Positions 34,550-45,407 of a stretch of DNA of 64,000 nt are shown here, one piece after another. The stretch is taken from assembly GCF_900103985.1 (NCBI RefSeq), contig NZ_FNIE01000006.1, positions 1 to 64,000 of the forward strand, given 5' to 3'. Numbering within the stretch: position 1 is the first letter of the stretch; every line of letters begins with the position of its first letter. The position numbers were made by a program, and so were the translations under genes. The DNA comes from Actinacidiphila guanduensis (GTDB lineage: Bacteria; Actinomycetota; Actinomycetes; Streptomycetales; Streptomycetaceae). Under the pieces are notes generated by a model. It was not told the origin of the DNA. It was given only the letters and a program-made list of their open reading frames with translations, and did not search any database.

Positions 34550-34594
34550 CAAGCTAATTACCGTTAAGTAACCACGTAACCCTACGATCGTAGG
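34550..34594 (-). promoter_or_regulatory. operator-like repeats upstream of acyl-CoA dehydrogenase
   Basis: CCTACGATCGTAGG (34581-34594) is a perfect 14-bp palindrome. Next to it TTACCGTTAAGTAA (34558-34571) has 4-bp arms TTAC/GTAA. On the minus strand TAGGGT inside the palindrome could serve as a -10. The low GC and symmetry are typical of TetR-type operators. Confidence 0.45.
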
Positions 34595-34667
34595 ACGGGC
34601 GGTGCCACCAGGCCCACCGTCTGTGCAGCTTCCCCGCGCGTGAGCTTCACGACACCCTGGAGGCGCC

Positions 34668-35984
34668 TCAGGACACCCTGGTGCCCAACTCGTCGATCCC
34701 GTCGGTGGTCGCCATCCAGTGCGCCATGGTGTCGTTGCGCATCGCCTCCCACAGGCCCGAGGAGGCGTTCGCGTCGAGCAGGACGACGGACTGCTTGTCG
34801 ATGGTGTCGAAGCCCGCGACCGGGGCGTTCATGAAGGCCATGTCCTTGGCGCGCACCCCGCGCATGCTCCACACCAGGCTGCGCAGGTCGCCGTCGGAGA
34901 GCCGGTCGTCCACACTGACCACGGAGGTCAGCTGGTCCAGCGTCCGCTTGAGCGTGAACGGGTTGGTGAAGGTGCCGGCCGAGAGCGTCTTGGCCAGCAC
35001 CGCCCGCAGGAAGTTCTGCTGGCGGTGGGTGCGGTCCAGGTCGCCGCGGGGCAGGCCGTAGCGCTCGCGCACGTAGTCCAGGGCCTCGCTGCCGTCCATG
35101 TGGTGGGTGCCCTTGGTCCACACCCCGCCGGGGCCGTTGCGCCGGGAGACGGTCTTGTCCACGGTGATGTCCACCCCGCCGACGTCGTCGGTGAGCTTTT
35201 TGAAGCCGCTCCAGTCGATGACCATCAGGTGGTCCACCTTCACCCGCGTCAGGCGCTGGACGGTGTCGATGAGCAGTGGGGGGCCGCCCCAGGAGAAGGC
35301 GGCGTTGAGCTTGGCGCTGCCGTGCCCCGGGATCGGCACCCAGGAGTCGCGGGGCAGCGAGACGACGTAGGCGTGCTTGTGGTCGGCCGGTATGTGCACC
35401 AGCATCATCGTGTCGCTGCGCTGGGCGCCCGGCTTCCACTCCGGTGCCTCGGCGCCGCTGCCGGTGGTCGGCAGGTCGGAGCGGGCGTCCAGGCCGACGA
35501 GCAGGAAGGTCTGGCTGCCGCTCCTGGACGGCGGCGGCTGCGCCGCCCGGGGCACCCCGGTGGGGAAGACGTTCGGGATGCGCTGGACCCGTCCGGTGTA
35601 GTGCTCGTACGCCCAGTAGCCGGTGCCGACGACGAGCAGCACACCGGCGCACAGCAGGGCGAGGGCGCCGTAGAGGACCCGCCGGGTGCGGCGGCGGCGC
35701 CTGCGGCGGCGCTCCTCCTCGGGGCCGGCGGGAGCGTCAGAGGTGTCCGGCGCCGCGGAGTCACCGGGCTTCCCCAGGAGGCCGGCGCCCACCGCGCCGC
35801 CCGGAGCCTCGGCGCCGTCCGGACCGCCCGGGTCCTCGGTGGCGCCGGGCGCCCCGGGCGCGGGCCCGGCCGCGGCGCCCTCCGCCGGACCCGCCGCGCC
35901 GCGCTCCGTGATGCCTCTTCCGTCCGTGCCGCCCGCGTCGTCCACCAGCGCACCCCCACCCGGCCGAACCGTCCGACTCTGCAC
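34668..35984 (-). CDS. LCP family protein 6
   Basis: 438 aa. A Gly/Ala/Pro-rich cytosolic N-terminus (1-85) is followed by a run of arginines (ERRRRRRRRRTRR) and a membrane anchor (about 103-123). The LCP domain (about 155-360) has intact motifs: LLVGLDARSDLP, RSDTMMLVHIPADHKHA, VSLPRDSWVPIP (near 206), KLNAAFSWGGP, and YVRERYGLPRGDLDRTHRQQ (near 302). No LytR_C domain. The ATG at 35984 has TGAGGGCC upstream. It is divergent from the UDP-glucose dehydrogenase gene, 68 bases away; the other five LCP genes are on the plus strand. Confidence 0.92.
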   Translation of the reverse strand: MQSRTVRPGGGALVDDAGGTDGRGITERGAAGPAEGAAAGPAPGAPGATEDPGGPDGAEAPGGAVGAGLLGKPGDSAAPDTSDAPAGPEEERRRRRRRRTRRVLYGALALLCAGVLLVVGTGYWAYEHYTGRVQRIPNVFPTGVPRAAQPPPSRSGSQTFLLVGLDARSDLPTTGSGAEAPEWKPGAQRSDTMMLVHIPADHKHAYVVSLPRDSWVPIPGHGSAKLNAAFSWGGPPLLIDTVQRLTRVKVDHLMVIDWSGFKKLTDDVGGVDITVDKTVSRRNGPGGVWTKGTHHMDGSEALDYVRERYGLPRGDLDRTHRQQNFLRAVLAKTLSAGTFTNPFTLKRTLDQLTSVVSVDDRLSDGDLRSLVWSMRGVRAKDMAFMNAPVAGFDTIDKQSVVLLDANASSGLWEAMRNDTMAHWMATTDGIDELGTRVS

Positions 35985-36052
35985 GCATTGTGGCCCTCAG
36001 GGCACGTCACCACGCTGGATTTGACCCAGCCCGTGCCCACTATGCTTCGCGC

Positions 36053-37393
36053 ATGCCCCTGAAGCTCACCGTCATCGGCACCGGATACCTCGGCGCCACC
36101 CATGCCGCGGCCATGGCCGAACTCGGTTTCGACGTGCTCGGCCTGGACATCGACGAGCGCAAGGTGGAGATGCTGGCGCAGGGCAGAGTGCCGATGTTCG
36201 AGCCGGGCCTGGAGGACCTGCTCTCGCGGCACGTGGCCGGCATCGAGGGCTCCAGCGGGCGGTTGCGCTTCACGACCTCCTGGGAGGAGGTCGGCGAGTT
36301 CGGCGACATCCACTTCGTCTGCGTGAACACCCCGCAGAAGCACGGCGAGTACGCCTGCGACATGAGCTACGTGGACAGCGCGTTCTCGCTGCTCGCCCCG
36401 CACCTGCGCCGGCCCGCTCTGGTGGTGGGCAAGTCCACCGTGCCGGTGGGCAGCGCGGCCCGGCTGGCGGGGCTGCTGCGCTCCCTCGCGCCGGCCGGCG
36501 AGCAGGTCGAGCTGGCGTGGAACCCGGAGTTCCTCCGCGAGGGCTTCGCGGTCGAGGACACCCTGCACCCGGACCGGATCGTGGTCGGTGTGGAGGGCGA
36601 GCGCGGCGAGGCGCTGCTGCGCGAGGTGTACGCCACCCCGCTCGGCGAGGGCACGCCCTTCGTGGTGGCCGACTACCCGACCGCCGAGCTGGTCAAGACC
36701 GCCGCGAACGCCTTCCTCGCGACGAAGATCTCCTTCGTCAACGCGATGGCCGAGGTGTGCGAGGCGGCCGGCGGCGACGTCGCCACCCTGGCCCGCGCCA
36801 TCGGCTACGACGACCGGATCGGCCCGAAGTTCCTGCGGGCCGGCATCGGCTTCGGCGGCGGCTGCCTGCCCAAGGACATCCGCGCCTTCATGGCGCGGGC
36901 GGGCGAGCTGGGCGCCGACCAGGCGCTGACCTTCCTGCGCGAGGTCGACTCGATCAACATGCGCCGCCGCACCCACATGGTGGAGCTGGCCAGGGAGGCA
37001 CTGGGCGGCGCCTTCCTGGGGCACCGGATCGCGGTGCTCGGCGCGGCCTTCAAGCCCGACTCCGACGACGTCCGCGACTCCCCCGCGCTCAATGTGGCCG
37101 GGCAGATCCAGCTCCAGGGCGGCCAGGTCACCGTCTACGACCCCAAGGGCATGGCCAACGCCCGGCGGCTCTTCCCCACCCTGGGGTACGCGCCCACCGC
37201 GCTGGACGCCGTACGGGGGGCCGACGTGGTGCTGCACCTGACCGAGTGGCGGGAGTTCCGCGAGCTGGACCCGGCCCAGCTGGGCGAGGTGGCCGGGCGG
37301 CGGCACATCCTCGACGGGCGCAACGCGCTGGACGCCGCCCTGTGGCGCAAGGCCGGGTGGACCTACCGGGCCATGGGCCGCCCCAACGCCTGA
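36053..37393 (+). CDS. UDP-glucose 6-dehydrogenase family protein
   Basis: Oxidises UDP-glucose (or a related NDP-sugar) to the uronic acid with two NAD+. The 446-aa protein has the N-terminal Rossmann motif VIGTGYLGATHAAAMAELG (residues 6-24), VGKSTVPVGSA, NPEFLREGFAVEDTLHPDR (near 158-176), the catalytic cysteine in GFGGGCLPKDIRAF (near 269) and C-terminal AVLGAAFKPDSDDVRDSPA (near 328-346). The ATG at 36053 is preceded by TATGCT (36041-36046) at leaderless spacing; TTGACC at 36021 is only 14 bases from it. It is divergent from LCP 6 and would supply uronic-acid building blocks for envelope polymers. GDP-mannose dehydrogenase activity is an alternative. Confidence 0.92.
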   Translation: MPLKLTVIGTGYLGATHAAAMAELGFDVLGLDIDERKVEMLAQGRVPMFEPGLEDLLSRHVAGIEGSSGRLRFTTSWEEVGEFGDIHFVCVNTPQKHGEYACDMSYVDSAFSLLAPHLRRPALVVGKSTVPVGSAARLAGLLRSLAPAGEQVELAWNPEFLREGFAVEDTLHPDRIVVGVEGERGEALLREVYATPLGEGTPFVVADYPTAELVKTAANAFLATKISFVNAMAEVCEAAGGDVATLARAIGYDDRIGPKFLRAGIGFGGGCLPKDIRAFMARAGELGADQALTFLREVDSINMRRRTHMVELAREALGGAFLGHRIAVLGAAFKPDSDDVRDSPALNVAGQIQLQGGQVTVYDPKGMANARRLFPTLGYAPTALDAVRGADVVLHLTEWREFRELDPAQLGEVAGRRHILDGRNALDAALWRKAGWTYRAMGRPNA

Positions 37394-37481
37394 GATCCGC
37401 CCCCTTGACCTGCGCTTGATGACCCGGGCTTGCTGATTCGCACCCTCGGGCCGGCATCCGGGTGCGGCGGACCCCAGGGCC

Positions 37482-38042
37482 TCACTTCCTGCTGCGGTAG
37501 GCGCGCATCTTGGCGCGGCTGCCGCACAGCGACATCGTGCACCAGCGGCTGCGCCCGGCGGGGCTGCGGTCGTAGTACGCCCACCGGCAGGTGTCGGACG
37601 CGCACGCCTTGAGCCGCTGCCAGGTGCCGTCCGCGGAGGCCGCCGCAATGGCGGCGGCGACGTGCGCCGCAAGGGCGCCGGCGCCTGTCAGCCCGGGGGC
37701 GGGCACCACCGTGGCGGCGCCCCTGGCGTCCAGGGACAGCAGCAGGGGCGCGCCCGCAAGCAGGCGGTCCAGGAGCGCCAGGCGGTCGGGCGGCACGTCG
37801 GTGCCGGCGTGGGCCGAGCACACATCCCGCAGCGCCTCGCGCAGCAGCAGCGCCTCGGCGAAGTCCTGCTCGCCGCAGGCGCCGGGGTCGATTCCCTGAC
37901 CGCGCATCCAGGCGGTGAGCGCCGCGGGGGTGTCCAGCTCCTCCGTACCGCCTTCCAGGTCAACGGTGTTGACCAGGTCCTGCACCAGCTGCAGTCGCTC
38001 GGGTGCGGCGTGACGGTCTCCGGGCTGCTCCACGTCCGCCAC
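37482..38042 (-). CDS. CGNR zinc-finger (ABATE domain) protein, putative regulator
   Basis: 186 aa. Residues about 10-130 form the ABATE domain (LVQDLVNTVDLEGGTEELDTP; ALLLREALRDVCSAHAG), and the C-terminus carries the CGNR-type zinc finger: KACASDTCRWAYYDRSPAGR followed by RWCTMSLCGSRAKMRAYR (Cys near 147, 152, 168, 173). In this protein the name-giving CGNR reads CGSR. The family is thought to be DNA-binding and stress-inducible. The GTG at 38042 has GGGGAG 7 bases upstream. It is divergent from a VOC-family gene across a gap full of GGTAAC/GTTACC half-sites, which suggests autoregulation and control of the VOC gene. Confidence 0.9.
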   Translation of the reverse strand: MADVEQPGDRHAAPERLQLVQDLVNTVDLEGGTEELDTPAALTAWMRGQGIDPGACGEQDFAEALLLREALRDVCSAHAGTDVPPDRLALLDRLLAGAPLLLSLDARGAATVVPAPGLTGAGALAAHVAAAIAAASADGTWQRLKACASDTCRWAYYDRSPAGRSRWCTMSLCGSRAKMRAYRSRK

Positions 38043-38064
38043 GTTACTGCTCCCCTCTTGCGTC

Positions 38065-38125
38065 GTTACCTCTGTACCCCCATGATGAGGTAACGGTTAC
38101 CGGTTGAGGCCGGTTGGGGGTAACC
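38065..38125. promoter_or_regulatory. repeated GTTACC/GGTAAC operator-like sites
   Basis: GTTACC at 38065-38070, the 13-bp palindrome GGTAACGGTTACC at 38089-38101, and GGTAACC at 38119-38125, all inside the 144-base gap between the divergent CGNR and VOC genes. A looser CGTTACT lies at 38042-38048. Confidence 0.55.
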
Positions 38126-38186
38126 ACACTCCCGCCCGGCCGCCGCGCCCGTCCGCACACCCGCAGACCTGCGAAAGGAAACCGCC

Positions 38187-38555
38187 ATGATCGGCACCCT
38201 CGGCGCCGTCGTCCTCGACTGTCCCGACCCCGCGGCCCTGGCCGCCTTCTACGCCGAACTCGTCGGCGGCACCGTCGAGGCGGAGGACGAGACCTGGGTG
38301 GAGCTGAACCGGGAGGGCGGCCAGCGGTTGTCCTTCCAGCGCGCTCCCGGCCTGCGGGTGCCCGCCTGGCCGGACCCCGAGCGGCCGCAGCAGTTCCACC
38401 TCGACATCGTGGTACCGCGGGCGGAGATGGACGCCGCGGAGAAGCGGGTCCTCGCCCTGGGCGCCACCCTCCTTGAGGGCGACCTGGACGGCACGCGCAA
38501 CTGGCGGGTGTACGCGGACCCGGTCGGCCACCCCTTCTGCCTCTGCGCCCACTGA
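38187..38555 (+). CDS. VOC family (glyoxalase/bleomycin-resistance-like) protein
   Basis: 122-aa single-domain VOC protein: beta-alpha-beta-beta-beta halves beginning LGAVVLDCPDPAALAAFYAELVGG (5-28) and FHLDIVVPRAEMDAAEKRVLALGA (about 70-93), ending VYADPVGHPFCLCAH. The metal-ligand-like His (FHLDI) and Cys/His at the C-terminus are present, but the reaction is unknown; relatives are often dioxygenases or small-molecule binding resistance proteins. The ATG at 38187 has GAAAGGAAACC upstream. Divergent from the CGNR regulator. Confidence 0.88.
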   Translation: MIGTLGAVVLDCPDPAALAAFYAELVGGTVEAEDETWVELNREGGQRLSFQRAPGLRVPAWPDPERPQQFHLDIVVPRAEMDAAEKRVLALGATLLEGDLDGTRNWRVYADPVGHPFCLCAH

Positions 38556-38703
38556 CCCCCGCCCCCGCGGCGGCGCCCGATGCCAGGACGTGTCCCATCC
38601 GTGGCCCCCGCGTATCCCGTACGTCTCCCGGCCGGTGGATGCTGCCCCGGTGCGCGGCCGCCCGGCCGCGCACCAAAGGGAGCGAGCACGGGAAGCGGGG
38701 GCC

Positions 38704-39663
38704 ATGGCGGACATCCCGGTGCGGCAGCCGCGGCGGATGCCCTGGCGCACGCTGGCCGGCCTGCTGCCCGCCGTCCTGGTCGCGGTCTGGGTCGTCCTGC
38801 ACCGCTCGCTGATGTCCTCCGGGCTGCACGACCTGGTGACGGCCGAACCGGGCTGGCTGCTGGCCGCCCTGGCCGCCACCGGGCTGGGCTGGGTGGCCAA
38901 CGCGGTCGCCCGGCAGGGCACCGTGCTCGAACCCCTGCCGCCCGCACGGCTGCTGGCCACGCAGTTCGCCGCCACCGCCGCCGGCCAGCTCGCCCCCGCC
39001 GGCCTGGGCGCAAGCGCGGTCAACCTGCGCTTCCTGCGGGTCAACGGCCTGCCGCTGGCCCGCTCCACCGCCGCCCTGGCGCTCTACTCGCTGGCCGAGT
39101 CCGGCTGCCGGGTCGGCCTGCTGCTGGTGCTGCTGGCCGCCTACCCGCACGCCCTGCACACCGGCGGCCTGCTGCCCGGCGGCACCGGGCTGCTGCTGAT
39201 GGGCCTGCTCGCCCTGGCGGTGGTGCTCGCCGCCGTCCTGGCGCTCGCCTTCCTGCACCGGCTGCGCCGCGCCCTGGCCGACTTCCTGCTCGCCGCCCTC
39301 TACGACGCCCGCCTGCTGCACGCGCGCCCGGCCCGCGCCGCCGCCCTGTGGGGCGGCTCGCTCGCCTTCCCGCTGCTGCAGGCCGCCTCCATGGCGGCGG
39401 TCGCCCTCGCCCTGCGGATGCCCGTCCCCGCCGTGCACGTGGCGCTGGCGTACCTGGCGGCGAGCTGCCTGGCCGTCCTGGTGCCCACCCCCGGCGGCCT
39501 GGGCTCGGTGGACGCCGCCCTGACCGTCGCCCTGGTGGCGGCCGGCTCCCCCACCGCGACCGCCGCCTCCGCGGTCCTCGGCTTCCGCCTCGTCACCGTC
39601 TGGCTGCCCCTCCTGCCGGCCGCCCTCACGCTCATTGCGCTCATCCGCGCACGCGTCATCTGA
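38704..39663 (+). CDS. LPG-synthase-type membrane protein (UPF0104)
   Basis: 319-aa polytopic protein with about eight membrane segments. It shows the flippase-type domain of lysylphosphatidylglycerol synthases: LARSTAALALYSLAESG, and the hallmark TPGGLGSVDAALTVALVAAG (near residues 259-278). It lacks the C-terminal cytosolic aminoacyl-transferase domain, so it probably flips a lipid rather than making lysyl-PG. The ATG at 38704 has GGAAGCGGGG upstream. The two-component genes follow 42 bases later on the same strand. Confidence 0.88.
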   Translation: MADIPVRQPRRMPWRTLAGLLPAVLVAVWVVLHRSLMSSGLHDLVTAEPGWLLAALAATGLGWVANAVARQGTVLEPLPPARLLATQFAATAAGQLAPAGLGASAVNLRFLRVNGLPLARSTAALALYSLAESGCRVGLLLVLLAAYPHALHTGGLLPGGTGLLLMGLLALAVVLAAVLALAFLHRLRRALADFLLAALYDARLLHARPARAAALWGGSLAFPLLQAASMAAVALALRMPVPAVHVALAYLAASCLAVLVPTPGGLGSVDAALTVALVAAGSPTATAASAVLGFRLVTVWLPLLPAALTLIALIRARVI

Positions 39664-39705
39664 CCTCCGGGTCAGCTCATGGCCGCGCGGACTACCATCA
39701 ACCGC

Positions 39706-40380
<675 letters not shown>

Positions 40381-40392
40381 CCCGCCCGCTCC

Positions 40393-41661
40393 ATGCGCCG
40401 CCGCCTGATCACCTCCACGCTGGCCGTGGTGCTGGTCGTGATCGCCGTCTTCGGCATCTCGCTGGTGATCGTGGAGGCGCGCACCATCCAGTCCAGCGCG
40501 CACGACAGCGTGCAGTCCGAGGCCGTGCGCATGGTGGGCCTGGTGGAGAACCGGCTGCTGGCCGGCGAGTCGGTCGACGCCAAGGGCCTCGACCGGCAGA
40601 TCTCCGCCGACCGGTACGCCGTCGTCAGCGTCCCCGGCCACCCGCAGGTGCGCCTGGGCGAGCGCCCCTCGGGCGCCGTCATCAGCTCCACCGAGCACGG
40701 CGACCACGGCGAGTCGGTCACCGTGCAGGAGCCGCGCTCGACCGTCAGCCAGGAGATCGGCCGCACCCTGCTGGTGATCCTGGCGGTCGCGCTGCTCGCG
40801 GTGCTGGCCGCTGTCGCCCTCGCGGTCCGGCAGGCGCGCCGGCTGGCCAGTCCGCTCACCGACCTCGCCGAGACCGCCGAGCGGCTCGGCTCGGGCGACC
40901 CGCGGCCGCGGCACCGCCGCTACGGCGTGCCCGAACTCGACCGCATCGCCGACGTCCTGGACGCCAGCGCCGAGCGGATCGGGCGGATGCTCACCGCCGA
41001 GCGGCGGCTGGCCGCCGACGCCTCGCACCAGCTGCGCACCCCGCTGACGGCGCTGTCGATGCGACTGGAGGAGATCGTCGCCACCGCCGACGACCACGAG
41101 GCGGTCAAGGAGGAGGCGGCCATCGCGCTCGGCCAGGTCGAGCGGCTCACCGACGTGGTGCAGCGGCTGCTGACCAACTCCCGTGACCCGCGCACCGGCT
41201 CGGCGGTGGACTTCGACTTGGACGAGGTGATCCGCCAGCAGGTCGAGGAGTGGCGGCAGGCCTTCCAGGGCGAGGGGCGCGCGGTGGAGCTGTCGGGCAC
41301 CAGGGGGCTGCGGGCGGTCGGCACCCCTGGGGCCGTGGCCCAGGTGCTGGCCACGCTCATCGAGAACTCGCTGATGCACGGCGCCGGCACCCTCGCCCTG
41401 CACACCAGGGTGACCGGCAACCAGGCGGTGGTCGAGGTCTCCGACGGCGGCCCCGGGGTGCCGCCGGACCTGGGCGCCAGGGTGTTCGAGCGGACGGTCA
41501 GCGGGCGCAACTCCACCGGGCTCGGGCTCGCCGTCGCCCGCGACCTGGCCGAGGCGGACGGCGGGCGGCTCGAACTGCTCCAGCAGCGGCCGCCGGTCTT
41601 CGCGCTCTTCCTCGCCCAGGAGATGCCGCCGCAGCCGCCGCGCGAGGAGGTCATCGGCTGA
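40393..41661 (+). CDS. sensor histidine kinase
   Basis: 422 aa. Two membrane segments (about 5-27 and 122-145) flank an extracytoplasmic sensor domain of about 95 residues; a HAMP linker (about 146-200) follows. The HisKA domain has the phosphoacceptor in DASHQLRTPLTALSMRL (His near 215). The ATPase has N box LIENSLMHGAG (near 318), G1 DGGPGVPPD and G2 STGLGLAVARDLAEADGG. Partner of the adjacent response regulator. It converges on the GtrA gene with 22 bases between stops. The sensor domain is not recognised. Confidence 0.95.
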   Translation: MRRRLITSTLAVVLVVIAVFGISLVIVEARTIQSSAHDSVQSEAVRMVGLVENRLLAGESVDAKGLDRQISADRYAVVSVPGHPQVRLGERPSGAVISSTEHGDHGESVTVQEPRSTVSQEIGRTLLVILAVALLAVLAAVALAVRQARRLASPLTDLAETAERLGSGDPRPRHRRYGVPELDRIADVLDASAERIGRMLTAERRLAADASHQLRTPLTALSMRLEEIVATADDHEAVKEEAAIALGQVERLTDVVQRLLTNSRDPRTGSAVDFDLDEVIRQQVEEWRQAFQGEGRAVELSGTRGLRAVGTPGAVAQVLATLIENSLMHGAGTLALHTRVTGNQAVVEVSDGGPGVPPDLGARVFERTVSGRNSTGLGLAVARDLAEADGGRLELLQQRPPVFALFLAQEMPPQPPREEVIG

Positions 41662-41683
41662 CCTCCCCCGTCAGCTGATGGGG

Positions 41684-42247
41684 TCAGCTGATGGGATCGG
41701 CCGCCGGCTTCTTCTGCTTCCCGACCCTGGCCGCCTTGGTGGCGGGCTCCGCCCCTTGGCGGGCGCCCTCCGCGGCCGCCTCCGCCAGGGGCTCGGCCTG
41801 CTCCGGCCCAGCGGCCGGCAGCGCCCGGAACACCCAGGTGCGGTAGGACCAGAAGCGGAAGAGGGTGGCGATCCCGATGCCGACGAACTTGAAGACGTTG
41901 CTCTGCAGCTGGGTGTCCCAGCCCAGGCCGTAGGTCGCCAGGTAGAGCACGCCGTTCTCGATCACCAGGCCGATGGCGCTGAAGAACAGGAAGAGGCCGA
42001 GTTCCCTGGGGCGGCTCGCCCGGTCGCGGTCACGGTAGGTGAAGTACCGGAAACCGACGTAGTTGAAGACGATCGACACCATGGTGGCCACGACGCTGGC
42101 CCGGACCGTCTGCAACCCGGTGCTGTGCCGCACGAGGTTGAACACCCCGATGTTCACCAGCACGCCCGCCGCGCCCACCGCGCCGAACTTGGCGATCTCC
42201 CGGTACAGCAGGGCCAGTTTCCAACGCAGTGCGCGCAGTCCGCTCAT
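41684..42247 (-). CDS. GtrA family membrane protein
   Basis: 187 aa with four membrane segments (about 22-42, 48-68, 88-108, 118-138). GtrA-like proteins are thought to translocate or organise polyprenyl-linked sugars for glycosyltransferases. Core motifs are FGAVGAAGVLVNIGVFNLV and FNYVGFRYFTYRDR, and the C-terminal membrane region reads FKFVGIGIATLFRFWSYRTWVF. The tail (about 145-187) is Ala/Glu/Lys-rich and cytosolic. The start at 42247 (MSGLRALRW) matches homologues. It is divergent from purK; mycobacterial Rv3277 holds the same place. Confidence 0.9.
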   Translation of the reverse strand: MSGLRALRWKLALLYREIAKFGAVGAAGVLVNIGVFNLVRHSTGLQTVRASVVATMVSIVFNYVGFRYFTYRDRDRASRPRELGLFLFFSAIGLVIENGVLYLATYGLGWDTQLQSNVFKFVGIGIATLFRFWSYRTWVFRALPAAGPEQAEPLAEAAAEGARQGAEPATKAARVGKQKKPAADPIS

Positions 42248-42439
42248 GGTGGTCGATCGGCCCTGTCTGTGCGGTATCGGGGTTCCAGCCGGGTTCTGCG
42301 GGGGTCTCGGGGACGCCCGAGGCGTCCTGATGGCAGTGGGGGCGTCTCCACATGCTAACCGCGCGGTGCGAAAATACGGCGATCCGCCGTGATCCACATG
42401 CGGTATTCGGCCCGTCTTGCGCGCCGATACCCTGGAGGC

Positions 42440-43591
42440 GTGACATTTCCCGTAGTCGGCATGGTCGGCGGCGGCCAGCTCGCCCGTATGACCCACGAGG
42501 CCGGCATCCCGCTCGGCATCAGGTTCAGGCTCCTCAGCGACACCCCGCAGGACTCCGCGGCCCAGGTCGTCTCCGACGTCACCGTCGGTGACTACGGCGA
42601 CCTGGACACCCTGCGCGCCTTCGCCGCGGGGTGCGACGTGCTCACCTTCGACCACGAGCACGTGCCGATCGAGCACCTGCGCGCGCTGGAGGCCGACGGC
42701 GTCGTGGTGCGCCCCGGGCCCGACGCCTTGGCGCACGCCCAGGACAAGGTGCTGATGCGCGCCCGGCTCGCGCGGATCGGCGCCCCCGCGCCGCGCCACC
42801 GGGTCGTGTCCGACCCCGCCGACGTGCTGCGCTTCGCCGAGGAGGGCGACGGCCTGCCCGTGGTCCTGAAGACCGCCCGCGGCGGCTACGACGGCAAGGG
42901 CGTGTGGGTGGTGCGCTCCACCGAGGACGCCGAGGACGCCTTCCGGGCCGGCGTGCCGGTGCTCGCCGAGGAGAAGGTCGACTTCGTCCGGGAGCTGGCC
43001 GCCAATGTGGTGCGCTCCCCGCACGGCCAGGCGGTCGCCTACCCGGTCGTGGAGTCGGTCCAGGTGAACGGCGTGTGCGACACGGTGATCGCGCCCGCTC
43101 CCGGCCTGTCCGAGGAGCTGTCCGCGCGGGCCCAGCAGCTGGCGCTGACCATCGCCCGCGAACTCGGCGTGGTCGGGCACCTGGCGGTGGAGCTGTTCGA
43201 GGTGCGCGACGCCGACGGCAGCCCGCAGATCCTCGTCAACGAGCTGGCGATGCGCCCCCACAACAGCGGGCACTGGACGATGGACGGCGCGGCCACCTCG
43301 CAGTTCGCCAACCACCTGCGGGCGGTGCTGGACCTGCCGCTGGGCGACCCCCGCCCGCGCGCGCCCTGGACGGTGATGGCCAACGTGCTGGGCGGCGACT
43401 ACCCCGACATGTACCCGGCCTACCTGCACTGCATGGCGCGCGACCCGGGCCTGAAGATCCACATGTACGGAAAGGACGTCAAGCCCGGCCGCAAGGTGGG
43501 CCACGTCAACACCTATGGCGCCGACCTGGCCGATGTGCGCGAGCGCGCCCGCCACGCCGCCGACTACCTGCGAGGGACCATCGATGAGTGA
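42440..43591 (+). CDS. purK: 5-(carboxyamino)imidazole ribonucleotide synthase
   Basis: ATP-dependent carboxylation of AIR to N5-CAIR in purine synthesis. The 383-aa ATP-grasp protein has [20 protein letters not shown] at the N-terminus, [15 protein letters not shown], the ATP lid [18 protein letters not shown] (near 146-163), and the metal-binding [17 protein letters not shown] (near 272-288). The GTG at 42440 is placed 7 bases after TACCCT (42428-42433), as for a leaderless message, and yields the expected N-terminus. The stop overlaps purE by eight bases, so the pair is translationally coupled. Confidence 0.97.
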   Translation: MTFPVVGMVGGGQLARMTHEAGIPLGIRFRLLSDTPQDSAAQVVSDVTVGDYGDLDTLRAFAAGCDVLTFDHEHVPIEHLRALEADGVVVRPGPDALAHAQDKVLMRARLARIGAPAPRHRVVSDPADVLRFAEEGDGLPVVLKTARGGYDGKGVWVVRSTEDAEDAFRAGVPVLAEEKVDFVRELAANVVRSPHGQAVAYPVVESVQVNGVCDTVIAPAPGLSEELSARAQQLALTIARELGVVGHLAVELFEVRDADGSPQILVNELAMRPHNSGHWTMDGAATSQFANHLRAVLDLPLGDPRPRAPWTVMANVLGGDYPDMYPAYLHCMARDPGLKIHMYGKDVKPGRKVGHVNTYGADLADVRERARHAADYLRGTIDE

Positions 43592-44129
43592 AGCGGCCGC
43601 GGAGTCCTCCGCACCCCAGGTCGGCATCGTGATGGGCTCGGACTCCGACTGGCCGGTCATGGAGGCCGCCGCGGAGGCGCTCGACGAGTTCGCCGTCCCC
43701 TACGAGGTCGACGTCGTCTCGGCGCACCGGATGCCGCACGAGATGATCGCCTACGGCGAGCAGGCCGCCGGGCGCGGCCTGAAGGCCGTCATCGCCGGCG
43801 CCGGCGGCGCGGCCCACCTGCCGGGCATGCTCGCCTCGGTGACGCCGCTGCCGGTGATCGGGGTGCCGGTGCCGCTGAAGTACCTCGACGGCATGGACTC
43901 GCTGCTGTCCATCGTGCAGATGCCCGCCGGGGTGCCGGTGGCGACGGTGTCGGTGGGCGGTGCCCGCAACGCCGGGCTGCTGGCCGCGCGCATCCTGGCC
44001 GCGCACGACGCGGAGCTGCGCGCGCGCATGGAGGAGTTCCAGGCGTCACTGCGCGAGCAGGCCGCGGAGAAGGGCCGGCGGCTGCGTGCGAAGGTGGGGG
44101 GGACCTCCGGGTTCGGCTTCGCCAGGTAG
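43584..44129 (+). CDS. purE: N5-carboxyaminoimidazole ribonucleotide mutase
   Basis: Moves the carboxyl group of N5-CAIR to give CAIR. The 181-aa protein has the class I PurE signature: [21 protein letters not shown] (about 13-33), [18 protein letters not shown] with catalytic His (near 49), [14 protein letters not shown] and [29 protein letters not shown]. The ATG at 43584 overlaps the purK stop and has GAGGG upstream. The C-terminal 30 residues are a basic extension. Class I PurE pairs with PurK, as seen here. Confidence 0.97.
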   Translation: MSEAAAESSAPQVGIVMGSDSDWPVMEAAAEALDEFAVPYEVDVVSAHRMPHEMIAYGEQAAGRGLKAVIAGAGGAAHLPGMLASVTPLPVIGVPVPLKYLDGMDSLLSIVQMPAGVPVATVSVGGARNAGLLAARILAAHDAELRARMEEFQASLREQAAEKGRRLRAKVGGTSGFGFAR

Positions 44130-44207
44130 CCGGCGGGCGGCGCGCCCGCCCCGCCGGACCTGCGCGGCGCGCGGCCCGGCCGCACCGGACCCCGGGAGCC
44201 TGCCACC

Positions 44208-45407
<1,200 letters not shown>

